The notes below the pieces were generated by a model. The model saw only the letters and a program-made list of their open reading frames with translations, was not told the DNA's origin and ran no database searches. A DNA stretch of 64,000 bases, taken from contig CAWIHK010000001.1 in NCBI GenBank assembly GCA_963835935.1, positions 1,426,001-1,490,000 of the forward strand, given 5' to 3'. A program made the translations under genes and the position numbers. The stretch comes from CAWIHK01 sp963835935 (GTDB taxonomy: Bacteria > Bacteroidota > Ignavibacteria > UBA10030 > CAVZMI01). Shown here one piece after another: positions 1 to 9,243 of this stretch. Every line of letters starts with the position of its first letter. Position 1 is the first letter of the stretch.

Positions 1-78
1 GCACCACTAGGGGGTGATCCACCAGTACCGGTAATATCCGTACGTGAATGTGCTGACTTTTTTCATAGAACTAAGTAA
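1..78 (+). CDS. possible 3' end of a gene entering from the left edge
   Basis: Frame 1 is open from the first base to a TAA at 76-78 and reads APLGGDPPVPVISVRECADF and a few more residues. The other two plus frames hit stops within 15 bases. Twenty-five codons are too few to recognise a family, and a chance open frame of this length is quite possible. The promoter of the next gene begins about 45 bases later, which fits a gene boundary here. Confidence 0.2.
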   Translation, partial: APLGGDPPVPVISVRECADFFHRTK

Positions 79-124
79 AGAAAAATTTTGAAAAAAGTCA
101 ATATTAATTGAAAATTCCCAACTC

Positions 125-153
125 TTGACATTCTTGAAAGCTTTGAGTAAAAT
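125..153 (+). promoter_or_regulatory. sigma-70 type promoter for the GH31 gene
   Basis: A perfect TTGACA at 125-130 and TAAAAT at 148-153 are separated by exactly 17 bases. Transcription would start near 160, leaving a 5' leader of about 115 bases before the ATG at 276. A weak Shine-Dalgarno (AAAGGA) lies about 10 bases before that ATG. Confidence 0.6.
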
Positions 154-275
154 CTTGGTAGGATTTTAACATCTTATGGTTTTGTTTTTTTTATTTCTAT
201 ATTTATATAAGATAAACGTCACGGTTTCAAAAAGAATCCGACACTGAGATTTATCAATAAAAAGGATTACTCTTA

Positions 276-3089
276 ATGAAAAATAATAACTTTATCCATT
301 TATTCCTGGCTGCATTATTATTTATTCTATGTTCCTCTGGAGTTATCGCACAAGTACAAACAATCAAAAATGGCATTGAATTAAAAATGCGTGAGCTCTC
401 GCTAAAAGTCCAATTCTACGCCAACGATATTGTACGGATTACAAAATGGAGTCCGGATGGAACTTCAAAAAAATTAAGTCTGTCGGTGATTAAAACTGAC
501 ATTCCAGATTTGAAGATCAATATAGAAGAACACAACAACATCATCCTTCTCCGATCGTTAAAACTTTCTTTAAAAATCACAAAAGACGAAGGGAGCATCG
601 AATATCTTTCGATTGGTGGTGAGACAATTTTAAAAGAAAAGGGAAAATCTTTATTCACTCCGATTGTGTATTATGGTGATTCCGGTTTTACCGTCCAACA
701 AAACTTTCAATTGTCATCCGATGAAGGACTTTACGGTTTAGGCGAACAGGAACAAGGCTTTTTTAATTTTCGCGGCAAGAATATTGTTTTAGCGCAAGCC
801 AACGTCGGAGCCGCCAACTCGTTTCTTGTTTCAACTAAAAACTATGGAATACTGTGGGACAATTATTCCAAGACGGTTTTTGAAGATCACACAGACGGCG
901 CTTCATTCTGGTCGGATATCGGAAACAACATCGATTACTATTTTATCTACGGCAAAAATATGGATGAAGTGATTTCCGGATATTGCAAGCTTACAGGAAC
1001 AGCGCCTATGTATGGCAAATGGGCTTACGGTTACTGGCAGAGCAAGGAACACTATGCAACACAAGATGAGGTGATGAGCATTGCTTCGAAATACCGCGCA
1101 CTGAAAATGCCGATCGATAATATCATTCAAGATTGGAATTACTGGAACGGTCCCCAGAATTGGAGCGGAATGTTTTTCGATAAAACAATCTACCCAAATC
1201 CAAAAGCGATGTGCGACGAACTTCATAAAATGAATTTTCACATCATCATTTCTATCTGGCCGGCGCTCGGGCCCAACACGGAAATTTATGCCGATATGGA
1301 TAAACACGGATTTCTTTACAAACCTATCGGCTGGGCCGGATTCAAATATTACGATGCATATAATCCAGCGGCCAACAAACTCTACTGGAAATATTTGAAG
1401 AAAGGAATTTATTCGAAAGGCCTTGATGGTTGGTGGATAGATTCCACGGAGCCGGATGTGGTCAACGCTTGTACGTTGGAATCTAGCGAATACGAATTGA
1501 AAAAAATGGGAAGCAATTATTTAGGCTCATGGGCTCGGTACCTAAATTCTTTTTCGCTGGCAATGACTGACGATATCTACAAATATTGGAGAGAAGAAAC
1601 TTCGCAAAAGCGTGCCTATATTCTGACACGATCAACATTTGCCGGACAGCAGAGGAATGCCGCGACAACATGGTCGGGTGATATTGGCGCAAGCTGGGAA
1701 GTTTATCGGCAACAGATTGCCGCAGGAATGAATCATTGCATGGCAGGAGTTCCTTACTGGACATTCGACATTGGCGGATTTGTATTGGGTGCTTATGGCG
1801 GTGTATTTATGAACGGCGGGAAAGATCCGGCATATCAGGAGTTGTATGCACGCATGTTCCAGCTTGGCGCTTTCTGTCCGATATTCCGTTCGCATGGTTC
1901 CGAAACGCCGCGTGAAATTTGGGAGATGGGAGAATTTACTCAGCCGATTCTCAAGATCGACAACTTGCGCTACCGATTAATGCCGTACATTTATTCATTA
2001 GCGTGGATGGTGACAAATAAAGATTACACTATCATGCGCGGACTTCCGATGGATTTTTCTGCCGATCAACACACATACTCAATCGCGGATCAATTCATGT
2101 TCGGTTCATCGTTGATGGTTTGTCCGATTACGGAATACATGTATCATCGTCCGCCGGAAGCAAGCGAATTGATTGAAACTGAATTTCTCATGGCGAACGA
2201 CAGCACGCACGGTTTGAATGCACGGTATTACAAAGATGCCGCACGTACACAATTGAGCAAAGAACAGATCGATCAAAAAATCGATTTCATTTGGTACACA
2301 GGAAGGCCGGATTATCTCACAGATTCCACGTACGCGGCGACGTGGGATGGGAAAATTGTCCCGAAGGAAACAGGGAAGCATCAATTTCACTTAAAAAGTT
2401 TCGACCCGAAACGTATAATTTTGAATGGCGACACTCTTAAAATGATTTACACAAGTGTAGAGCAATATTCCGAAGTAGTGGAACTTACGGCGGGTAAGAA
2501 ATATAATTTCAAGCTTGAGACCGAAAACAGCTCAACGGGCGCTGCGAGAATGCTACTCTTCTGGAAGACCCCAGGGATTTTCGCAAAGGAACAGACCCAA
2601 GAGAAAAAGGAAAAAGTAAGAGCGGTTTATCTTCCTGCAAATATCGCGTGGTATGATTTCTGGACAGGCGAGAAATATGAGGGAGGGAAAATAATTGCGG
2701 CCGATGCACCTATTGAAAAAATTCCATTGTTCGTCAAAGCCGGATCGATTATTCCGATGGGACAATTCCTTCAGTACTCGACAGAGAAACCGGCCGATCC
2801 GATTGAATTACGGATTTATTCCGGCGCAGACGGCAGTTTCACACTCTATGAAGATGAAAACGACAATTACAACTACGAAAAAGGTGTTTACGCCACAATC
2901 GATTTCATATGGGATGATTCGCAACATAAACTCACAATCAGCGACCGTAAAGGAAAATTTCCTGGAATGCTGAAAAATCGAACCTTCAATATCGTGATCG
3001 TTTCAAAAGATCACGGGACTGGGATTGCGATAAGTGAAAAGTTCACAACAGTAAAATACAAAGGGAAGAAGATAACAATAACAATGTAA
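276..3089 (+). CDS. secreted GH31 glycoside hydrolase with PA14 module (alpha-xylosidase or alpha-glucosidase type)
   Basis: This is a family 31 glycoside hydrolase, a retaining enzyme that releases alpha-linked xylose or glucose from chain ends. Residues 1-25 form a Sec signal peptide ending in GVIA/Q. An N-terminal beta domain is followed by the (beta/alpha)8 barrel. The nucleophile is Asp389 in GWWIDSTEPD, and the likely acid/base is Asp469 in TWSGDIG. After the barrel, about residues 650-775 (GLNARYYKDA onward) look like a PA14 carbohydrate-binding module, and a DUF5110-like sheet closes the protein. The WWIDSTEPD form is closest to the xyloglucan-type alpha-xylosidases of Bacteroidota, so that activity is favoured, but substrate cannot be read from sequence alone. 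The gene stands alone behind its own promoter. Confidence 0.88.
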   Translation: MKNNNFIHLFLAALLFILCSSGVIAQVQTIKNGIELKMRELSLKVQFYANDIVRITKWSPDGTSKKLSLSVIKTDIPDLKINIEEHNNIILLRSLKLSLKITKDEGSIEYLSIGGETILKEKGKSLFTPIVYYGDSGFTVQQNFQLSSDEGLYGLGEQEQGFFNFRGKNIVLAQANVGAANSFLVSTKNYGILWDNYSKTVFEDHTDGASFWSDIGNNIDYYFIYGKNMDEVISGYCKLTGTAPMYGKWAYGYWQSKEHYATQDEVMSIASKYRALKMPIDNIIQDWNYWNGPQNWSGMFFDKTIYPNPKAMCDELHKMNFHIIISIWPALGPNTEIYADMDKHGFLYKPIGWAGFKYYDAYNPAANKLYWKYLKKGIYSKGLDGWWIDSTEPDVVNACTLESSEYELKKMGSNYLGSWARYLNSFSLAMTDDIYKYWREETSQKRAYILTRSTFAGQQRNAATTWSGDIGASWEVYRQQIAAGMNHCMAGVPYWTFDIGGFVLGAYGGVFMNGGKDPAYQELYARMFQLGAFCPIFRSHGSETPREIWEMGEFTQPILKIDNLRYRLMPYIYSLAWMVTNKDYTIMRGLPMDFSADQHTYSIADQFMFGSSLMVCPITEYMYHRPPEASELIETEFLMANDSTHGLNARYYKDAARTQLSKEQIDQKIDFIWYTGRPDYLTDSTYAATWDGKIVPKETGKHQFHLKSFDPKRIILNGDTLKMIYTSVEQYSEVVELTAGKKYNFKLETENSSTGAARMLLFWKTPGIFAKEQTQEKKEKVRAVYLPANIAWYDFWTGEKYEGGKIIAADAPIEKIPLFVKAGSIIPMGQFLQYSTEKPADPIELRIYSGADGSFTLYEDENDNYNYEKGVYATIDFIWDDSQHKLTISDRKGKFPGMLKNRTFNIVIVSKDHGTGIAISEKFTTVKYKGKKITITM

Positions 3090-3164
3090 TCAAACTCATA
3101 ACATTTGACTACTGAGACCTGTTCTGCTAATTTAGTTTTATCTTTTTGCAGGAATTGCCTGAAA

Positions 3165-4444
3165 TTATTTCAAGAGCAAGAGCTTTTTCGTAGCACTGTA
3201 ACTCCCCGCTTGTAATCGATAAAGATACACTCCACTCGGTAAATTGCCTGCGTTGAAAGTCACAAAATGACTACCTGCATTTTCAATTTTGTTAACCAGC
3301 GTTCTTACTTCTCTTCCAAGATTATCATAAACTTTTATTGTTACAAAACTTCGCATTGGCAATTGGTAACTGATGATTGTCGATGGATTGAACGGGTTCG
3401 GGTAGTTCTGTTCTAATATAAACTGATTTGGCATTATGGTCTCGGAGTTTGGAATGTTTTTAACTCCAACACTGCTTGGTGCGCGAAGAATTGTGCCATT
3501 ACTTCCCACCGCCCATCCATGGTTGGCATCAATAAAGGAAACACCATTGAGATTATTCGAAGTTCCGCTTACCTGGCTTTCCCATGTAATCCCTCCATCA
3601 GTAGTATGAAGAATTGTGCCAGAATCGCCAACAGTAATACCTGTGTTGGCATCGGTGAAGCAGACTCCAGATAGATAATTTGATGTTCCGCTTACTTGCT
3701 CTGTCCAATTTCCCCCACCATTTGTCGTGCGGTCTATCACACCATTGCCACCCACTCCTATTCCTGTATTAGCATCAATTAAAAATACGCCATGGAGCTG
3801 ATACGTATCACAATACTGATCTGTCCAACTTGACCCGCCATTGGTAGTATGAAAAACTGAACCAGCACATGACCCCACGGTTCCTGTATCGGCATTGATG
3901 AAGAAAACACATAAACAGACCATTACCATATTGGTTGGCTGGCTCCAACTTGTTCCACCATTTGTAGTGCGAATTATACCGTCGATGCCAACAGCAGTAC
4001 CTGTTTTGGCATCGGTGAAGTAGACTCCGTAGAGATTATTCGAAGTTCCGCTTGATTGGCTCGTCCAGTTTGTCCCACCATCCGTGGTGCGAAGAATTGT
4101 ACCTGACGCCCCAACTGCCGTTCCTGTGTTTGCATCTATGAAGGAGACACCATAAAGAAGGTTCGAAGTACCGCTCGACTGGCTCGTCCAATTCACTCCG
4201 CCATTAGTCGTGTGAAGTATTGTGCCTCCATCTCCTACCGCCGTTCCTGTGTTGGCATCGGTGAAGGAGACTCCATAGAGATTATCCGAAATTCCGCTTG
4301 ATTGGCTTATCCAAGCACCGATAAGTGATGTTTCGAAATTTATATCAGTGGCATTACTGTCCACTATTGTTACAGTGCGACTTGCGGGAATAAAATTAAA
4401 TGTCGAATTTTGAGGTGTAACAATATAATTGCCCGCGGTTAAAC
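3165..4444 (-). pseudogene. T9SS-sorted Ycf48-like beta-propeller protein, 5' end removed by IS element
   Basis: Seven consecutive repeats of about 40 residues share the pattern GVSFTDANTGTAVG, then GTILHTTNGG and W. This is the Ycf48/photosynthesis-II-assembly-factor type of blade, and seven blades make a full propeller. The C-terminal 80 residues are a type A T9SS sorting domain (NYPNPFNPSTIISYQLP, then SGVYLYRLQAG and KKLLLLK). The predicted protein is exported and attached or released by the type IX system. Gene callers would start at the GTG at 4364, but the frame stays open upstream and reads LTAGNYIVTPQNSTFNF, the end of a carboxypeptidase-regulatory-like Ig domain. It runs straight into the left end of the IS at about 4445. 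The signal peptide and first part of the Ig domain are therefore missing, and the gene is probably dead. Confidence 0.8.
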
Positions 4445-5908
4445 GGTGATGTCCCGAAGTTAGTTGAAAATAGCGCTTGAAAAAAATACAGGCGATAGTT
4501 AATCTGAGGTGAGAAAATAACGATTCAAATTATTAAACACCAAAGAAAGGACTATCGCCATGCACAAGATCAAAGTAGCAAAAGCGAATGAAGTAATCAA
4601 CAGTACGAGCGGAAAACATTTTGAGAAGTTGGAAGAAAAGATCGTTGACACAGTGAAAGAAGTTTTGTTGGGATTAAAAGAATCGCTCTCGGAAGAAATG
4701 GAAGGCATCTCCTTACAAGTGATGGAGACGATCATGGAAGAAGAAGTCAAATCACTTGCAGGCGAACGATATAAACATTTACCTGATCGGCAGTGCACAC
4801 GACATGGAACAAATCCAGGATCGGTGATCGTAAATGGAAAGAGGAAAAAAATATTTGTCACCCGAGTTGTGGATGTTGAGAACAAGCATGCGTGGAGTTT
4901 GAAGACGTACGGATTATTTAGTAAGTCTGCAGAATTAATTCAGAGGACATATCGAGATTTGATTCGAGGCATTAGCACACGAAGGTATGAAGAAGGAGTG
5001 AGTAAATTTCTAGAAGGGTATGGAACGAGTTCGAGCAGTGTAAGCAGAAGAATGATTGCAGCAACGGCTCAAAAGATAAAAGAAATGTTTGAACGACGGC
5101 TGGAAGAATTAGAGTTGGCAGTGTTGATGATCGATGGAATACACATTGGTGATTATACAGTAGTGATCGCGTTAGGAATTGATACTAAAGGGATTAAGCA
5201 TGTTCTTGGGGTATGGGAGGGATCGGCAGAAAATACGACGATAGCGAAAGGTTTGTTGGAAAATTTGATAGATCGTGGATTACACACAGAGCAATTATAT
5301 TTGGTAGTGATGGACGGATCGAAAGCCTTGCGGCGAGCTGTCATTGATATACTTGGAACAGACACACATGTCCAACGCTGCACAGTTCACAAGAAACGTA
5401 ATGTGTTAAGTTATCTTCCAAAAAATCTTCAGGGAGTTGTCAGCAGAAGAATGACGGAAGCATATTCGATGAACGATGCAGTGAAAGCAAAAGAACGGCT
5501 GCTATCAATTGCGCAGGACTTGGAGCAAGAGCATTCGTCGGCTGCAAAAAGTTTACGTGAAGGATTGGATGAAACGTTGACGCTGCATCGACTTAATCTT
5601 CCTCTTGCTCTGCGCAAATCATTGCAATCGACAAATCTGATCGAGTCGCTCAATTCAGTTGTTCGACAGAAAGAGAGGAATGTAAAATATTGGAAGACTG
5701 AAGAACAAGTTACACGCTGGGTTTGTGCTGGAGTGTTGGAAGCTGAAAAAGGATTTAGAAGAATAAAAGGTTACGGTGCATTACCAATATTAATTGACGC
5801 GTTGAATAAAAATAAAAAACAAAATTTGCTTGTCGCATAAAAAATATTTATGTTGACAACAACCTCAAATTTCTATCGCTGAATTTCAACTAAGAGTGGG
5901 ACATTCTC
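4445..5908 (+). mobile_element. IS256-family insertion sequence, full-length copy
   Basis: The right end was set by comparing this copy with the inverted second copy: identity stops at 5908 here and at 9244 there. The left end was set by aligning terminal inverted repeats: GGTGATGTCCC at 4445 against GAGAATGTCCC read inward from 5908, followed by a shared TTAGTTGAAA block. The left boundary could be off by one or two bases. The element is about 1.46 kb with one transposase gene. No 8-9 bp target duplication is visible at its two flanks, which suggests an adjacent deletion or a recombination after insertion. Confidence 0.85.
4560..5840 (+). CDS. IS256/Mutator-family transposase
   Basis: This 426-residue DDE transposase is of normal length for the IS256 (Mutator-like) family. 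The catalytic triad is visible: Asp in LMIDGIHIGD, Asp in LVVMDGSKAL, and Glu in NLIESLNSVVR near the C-terminus. The CTVHKKRNV motif typical of the family lies between the last two. The N-terminal part carries the DNA-binding region with LAGERYKHLPDRQCTRHG. The ATG at 4560 is preceded by AAAGGA. The second copy is identical in the part it retains, so this family was active recently in this genome. Confidence 0.93.
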   Translation: MHKIKVAKANEVINSTSGKHFEKLEEKIVDTVKEVLLGLKESLSEEMEGISLQVMETIMEEEVKSLAGERYKHLPDRQCTRHGTNPGSVIVNGKRKKIFVTRVVDVENKHAWSLKTYGLFSKSAELIQRTYRDLIRGISTRRYEEGVSKFLEGYGTSSSSVSRRMIAATAQKIKEMFERRLEELELAVLMIDGIHIGDYTVVIALGIDTKGIKHVLGVWEGSAENTTIAKGLLENLIDRGLHTEQLYLVVMDGSKALRRAVIDILGTDTHVQRCTVHKKRNVLSYLPKNLQGVVSRRMTEAYSMNDAVKAKERLLSIAQDLEQEHSSAAKSLREGLDETLTLHRLNLPLALRKSLQSTNLIESLNSVVRQKERNVKYWKTEEQVTRWVCAGVLEAEKGFRRIKGYGALPILIDALNKNKKQNLLVA

Positions 5909-5999
5909 CCACTGAGCCGCTTGAGCCCACAAATAAAAAGAATGCAATAACAATTAAGATAATCGTTATTAAACCGATGTATATCTTTTTTGTTTGCAT
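5909..5999 (-). pseudogene. 5' fragment of a membrane-anchored or exported protein, cut by the IS right end
   Basis: An ATG at 5999 on the minus strand, 17 bases after the stop of the upstream membrane gene, opens a frame that reads MQTKKIYIGLITIILIVIAF then FLFVGSSGSV before entering the IS. This is a signal peptide or N-terminal anchor: a short positive head followed by about 20 hydrophobic residues. The frame stops inside the IS terminal repeat, so only about 30 native codons remain. It would be the third gene of the membrane operon. Alternatively it is the lost start of the T9SS propeller protein beyond the IS, since strand and frame agree across the element. Confidence 0.55.
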
Positions 6000-6016
6000 A
6001 GGACAATTCCTAATAT

Positions 6017-8371
6017 CTAATGAGAAATTTTATCAAAAAGCTTATATTCAAATTTAAATATTTTTAATTGGTTGTTATTAGGAAAACCAATTGAAGAACC
6101 CATAATCGCATCGGAAAACAATTGTGAATCTGAAAATGCGATCACTTTTCCTTTTCCGATCTGCATATAGTTTGCAACACTTCGGCCGCTATCGTTAAAC
6201 AATAAAGGATTACCGCCATATATTGTTAAGTATTTTTGTGTGGATGAGATTTTATTTTTAACAGTATCGTAAGAAAAGTTTTGATAAAATATGTGTGATT
6301 GATAATACATTGAAAATTTTTGTAATAATCTATTCGCGGTTGATTCAATATTCAAAATATTATCCATAATCAATAACTTTCCTCCGTTTGAGACAAAAGA
6401 GAAAATGTTTTGTAATTGATTATCAGAAAAATTTTTATTTGGATTGATTATGCAAAGAATATCACTATTCTTAATTGCATTGTCAAGTGAATAATCAATT
6501 TTAGGATATAGATTTATCCTTTGTGTCCAAACAAAAAACGTACTATAACTGGAATATTGATTCCCAGTTAATACTTTATCCGGCAATTCAATATTAGAAT
6601 GTTCCAGGTCAAACGAGACTGTAGTATATTTTGTATGAGGGCTTGGCAATTCATAAAATATTTTATTTAGAAAATAATTGGCAACTATTCCGCCACCGAT
6701 TCCCATATTACCAAAAAGGAGTATAGCAAATAAAATTGGAGTGGTTTTATACTTATTCCGTAGAATGAAGAAAAGAATACAAAAACCAATTCCCAAAATT
6801 ATTAAGAGATAATTCAAAAATACCAAATAGTTTTGCCTGTTCAGCCAATTTAAACTCCCCAACAACAATTCTGGTTTTCCGCTAATAAACATCCAAAAGT
6901 TTGAAAATATTGTACTATCTGTAAAAAATAGAATTCTTCCTTTACCAGCCTTTACTCCAGCCATTTGTGTGAACAATCCGCCTGACATATCGGGCGATTC
7001 CGGCACATCCGGAAAGAAATTCTTTTTTGAAAAATCGGCATACATCGATTTGATGCCATATCCAGTGATAATGGATTCGGCAAATAACGATGTTTCTAAA
7101 GAACACGAGGTGCCAAATAATAAGAAATTGACATTCTGAAATACAGGGTGAGTTAAATATTTCATTGGTTCATAAAATGTTAAATTGCCGGTTGATAAAT
7201 CGTATGTTGCGTCATAATTATATTTAAAACCGAACTTCTCTGCAATCTGATTAAGATACAAACTCATCCCAAATACATTTGTATGATCGCCGATGAGAAA
7301 TAAAGATCCACCGTTTTCAACAAAGTTGACGATTGCGGTTACTTCATTTGAGGAAAAGGAATTTGTCGGTGTTTTAATAATAAGGATGTCGTAATTTTCT
7401 AAGTTTTGTGAAGTGATACTATCATAGTTTCTGTCAACTTTATAATAGTGGTTTAAGAAATCATATAAGCAATAATAATTGTAGCACGATTTTTCTCCAT
7501 ACCACGTTGTGTCGAATTTTTGTGTTGTCCATTCCCAGTTGCTATGCTTCTCGTCTATTACGACACGTCCTTGCTTTTTAATTCCGGGATCTTGAAAGAA
7601 TAATCCACCTGTCATTAGAAAAGTGCATAGAAACATGAATACACAAATCAAAATATTATTTTTACTGTATGCGATCTTTAATGGGATGGAAGTTGATCCG
7701 CTGAATGGAAGATATTTCATGAGAAGTAATGCCAGCGGAATAAATGAAAAAGTTATAAACCAACGATCCCAAAAAATATTTAGTCGATTCATGTGCACAT
7801 AAACAGTAAGAAAGAAGAAATATCTGATTATTCCATAGAGAAAAGTAATGGACAGGAGTGAGGCGATATTTTTCAACCAATTATTTTTTCTAAATATTGA
7901 AATTACGGCAATAGCACCAAAAATAAAAAGTAATGCAAAATCAAAACCTGATTTCTCAAATGTAGTTGTAAAATTTATTATGCCGGATGTATTTTCAATA
8001 TAGATGCTATTTTGGTGCCAATAAGAATTAATACCAACCAATTTTAATAACCCGATTAAAAATGGCGAGAATATTTGAATATTATGATGTTGAGGAGCAA
8101 ACCAATAGTACAGAGGGAAAAATATAGTCTGGGCAATGAGAACAATACTCAAGACTATTATACCATTGGCAATCGAATGGAAAATATTTTTGTTTAACAA
8201 GTTCATCAACAAAGCAAAAATTAATAGAATGAAACCACATTGAAAAGGAAAGGGAAATACTAAACAACTAAGTACTGAAGGAATGATAATGAAATAGGTT
8301 TTTTTATCGAGGGAAACAGTTATTTGGTTCATGGAACAAATAACAAATAAAACAGATCCAATGCAGAACAA
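6017..8371 (-). CDS. large membrane protein: exosortase-like TM region plus two amidotransferase-like domains
   Basis: The 784-residue frame has about seven TM helices in residues 1-225, an exported domain at about 260-510, two to three TM helices at about 520-575, and a second exported domain to the end. Residues 100-220 follow the exosortase/archaeosortase layout: a short extracytoplasmic strand, FEKSG where exosortases have ECSG, Arg183 in YGIIRYFFF, then a last helix pair. The catalytic Cys position is Lys140, so a sortase reaction is unlikely. The first exported domain carries VENGGSLFLIGDHTN, a DUF4350/GldG-like class I amidotransferase fold motif. No function is known. The TTG start at 8371 is an artefact of a frameshift; the natural start is probably the ATG at 8468. 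It is a tandem paralogue of the split gene upstream. Confidence 0.7.
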   Translation of the reverse strand: MFCIGSVLFVICSMNQITVSLDKKTYFIIIPSVLSCLVFPFPFQCGFILLIFALLMNLLNKNIFHSIANGIIVLSIVLIAQTIFFPLYYWFAPQHHNIQIFSPFLIGLLKLVGINSYWHQNSIYIENTSGIINFTTTFEKSGFDFALLFIFGAIAVISIFRKNNWLKNIASLLSITFLYGIIRYFFFLTVYVHMNRLNIFWDRWFITFSFIPLALLLMKYLPFSGSTSIPLKIAYSKNNILICVFMFLCTFLMTGGLFFQDPGIKKQGRVVIDEKHSNWEWTTQKFDTTWYGEKSCYNYYCLYDFLNHYYKVDRNYDSITSQNLENYDILIIKTPTNSFSSNEVTAIVNFVENGGSLFLIGDHTNVFGMSLYLNQIAEKFGFKYNYDATYDLSTGNLTFYEPMKYLTHPVFQNVNFLLFGTSCSLETSLFAESIITGYGIKSMYADFSKKNFFPDVPESPDMSGGLFTQMAGVKAGKGRILFFTDSTIFSNFWMFISGKPELLLGSLNWLNRQNYLVFLNYLLIILGIGFCILFFILRNKYKTTPILFAILLFGNMGIGGGIVANYFLNKIFYELPSPHTKYTTVSFDLEHSNIELPDKVLTGNQYSSYSTFFVWTQRINLYPKIDYSLDNAIKNSDILCIINPNKNFSDNQLQNIFSFVSNGGKLLIMDNILNIESTANRLLQKFSMYYQSHIFYQNFSYDTVKNKISSTQKYLTIYGGNPLLFNDSGRSVANYMQIGKGKVIAFSDSQLFSDAIMGSSIGFPNNNQLKIFKFEYKLFDKISH

Positions 8372-8468
8372 CAGAATATCCTTCCCATTGTGGCAGGAAG
8401 AATATATTTATCAAGAACCACCATGCTGCTGACAATAATAAAAGGGACAACCACATTACCGCTTTCAT
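8304..8468 (-). pseudogene. out-of-frame N-terminus of the exosortase-like membrane protein
   Basis: An ATG at 8468, 6 bases after the stop of the upstream paralogue, opens a 54-codon frame starting MKAVMWLSLLLLSAAWWFLI. It contains one clear TM helix. After FFLPQW it becomes meaningless, while the frame of the 784-residue ORF picks up as KDILLFCIGSVLF. Removing one G from the GGG at about 8385-8390 would join the two as FFLPQWKDILLF and give a protein of about 814 residues, close to the 797 of the reconstructed paralogue. This is either a real inactivating indel or a sequencing error. Confidence 0.5.
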
Positions 8469-8474
8469 AGATTC

Positions 8475-9243
8475 TCAATTATTGATTTTTTGGAGTAAAT
8501 TTCTAAAGAACAATATATTATTAATGTTGTACGAATATATAGCTTCGATATTATAATTTAGAAAGAAATTAGAATCTCCGATTAAGCATAAACCACCTCT
8601 ATTAATTCTTCTAAAAAGAATTACCGGATAGCCTGAACTTTGAGTTAGTACTTCACCATCGCCGTCTTTTGAGTCGACAGACCATGCATTCGGGATTGAA
8701 AGTCCTGATGAATTTTGATAACCCTCAAGTTTGCCCAATGGAATATTTTGTATCTTTACATTTAATCTATCTATAAGGTCCTTTACAGAAGCACTTTCTT
8801 CCCATCCACAGCTTAGAATGACAAAACCACCTTGCTCGATATATTTGCCCATGATTTCGATTTCTCTTTTCGAAAAAGGTTTGGCCGGAGAAACTAATAG
8901 AAGAATCTTACTTCGGGCAAGTCTTTCTTCATCAAAGTGATCAAGTTGAAGGGGAAAATAACCACTCCTCAAAAAACACAATATAGTTCCGCCTAAACCG
9001 TTTGTCTCCCATTGATCAAAATTAAAACGTTCCATATGTGATTTATCGATATAGACAATCTTTGCATCCAAGTTTGTTTCATCTCTATGTCGATTGAATA
9101 TCCCATTGATAAAAATAATGAAGTATCCGAAAATTAAGAGAATCATCAATAAAGAGATATTTATCTTTTGGTTGTATAGAACCAAAAATAAACTGATGAA
9201 TAAACACAGCAGAGAAAATATTAATGCATAATTTATTTCAAAC
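8475..9243 (-). pseudogene. 3' half of an exosortase-like/amidotransferase-like membrane protein, split by IS
   Basis: The open frame continues upstream of the TTG at 9185 through a TM helix (NYALIFSLLCLFISLFLVLY) to the IS boundary at 9243. It has a second TM helix and then an exported domain with YIEQGGFVILSCGW and RGGLCLIGDSNFFL. These correspond to the second amidotransferase-like domain of the neighbouring paralogue. The IS (9244-10229) plus one 9-bp repeat separates it from its 5' half, and deleting them restores one continuous frame. It may still be translated from TTG 9185, but without the first 560 residues it is unlikely to work. Confidence 0.8.
9235..9243. repeat. target-site duplication, left copy (ATTTCAAAC)
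   Basis: ATTTCAAAC at 9235-9243 abuts the IS right terminus (GAGAATGTCCC from 9244). The same 9 bases recur at 10230-10238 at the other edge of the element. A 9-bp duplication is normal for IS256 elements. The flanking coding frame is intact when only one copy is kept. Confidence 0.8.

Noticed and set aside
3165..4364. Repeats of about 120 bp in the propeller gene as a possible CRISPR or satellite array
   Set aside because: They keep reading frame and encode Ycf48-type blades; units are diverged and have no spacers.
4499..4885. Antisense frame over the IS transposase, and matching antisense frames on both IS copies at 5153-5653 and 9499-9999
   Set aside because: They occur identically in both copies only because the IS is duplicated; no motifs or ribosome-binding sites.
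8475..9185. The 236-codon frame as an independent DUF4350-like gene
   Set aside because: It starts at TTG with no ribosome-binding site, and its frame continues upstream into the IS junction and on into the gene at 10230-11863.
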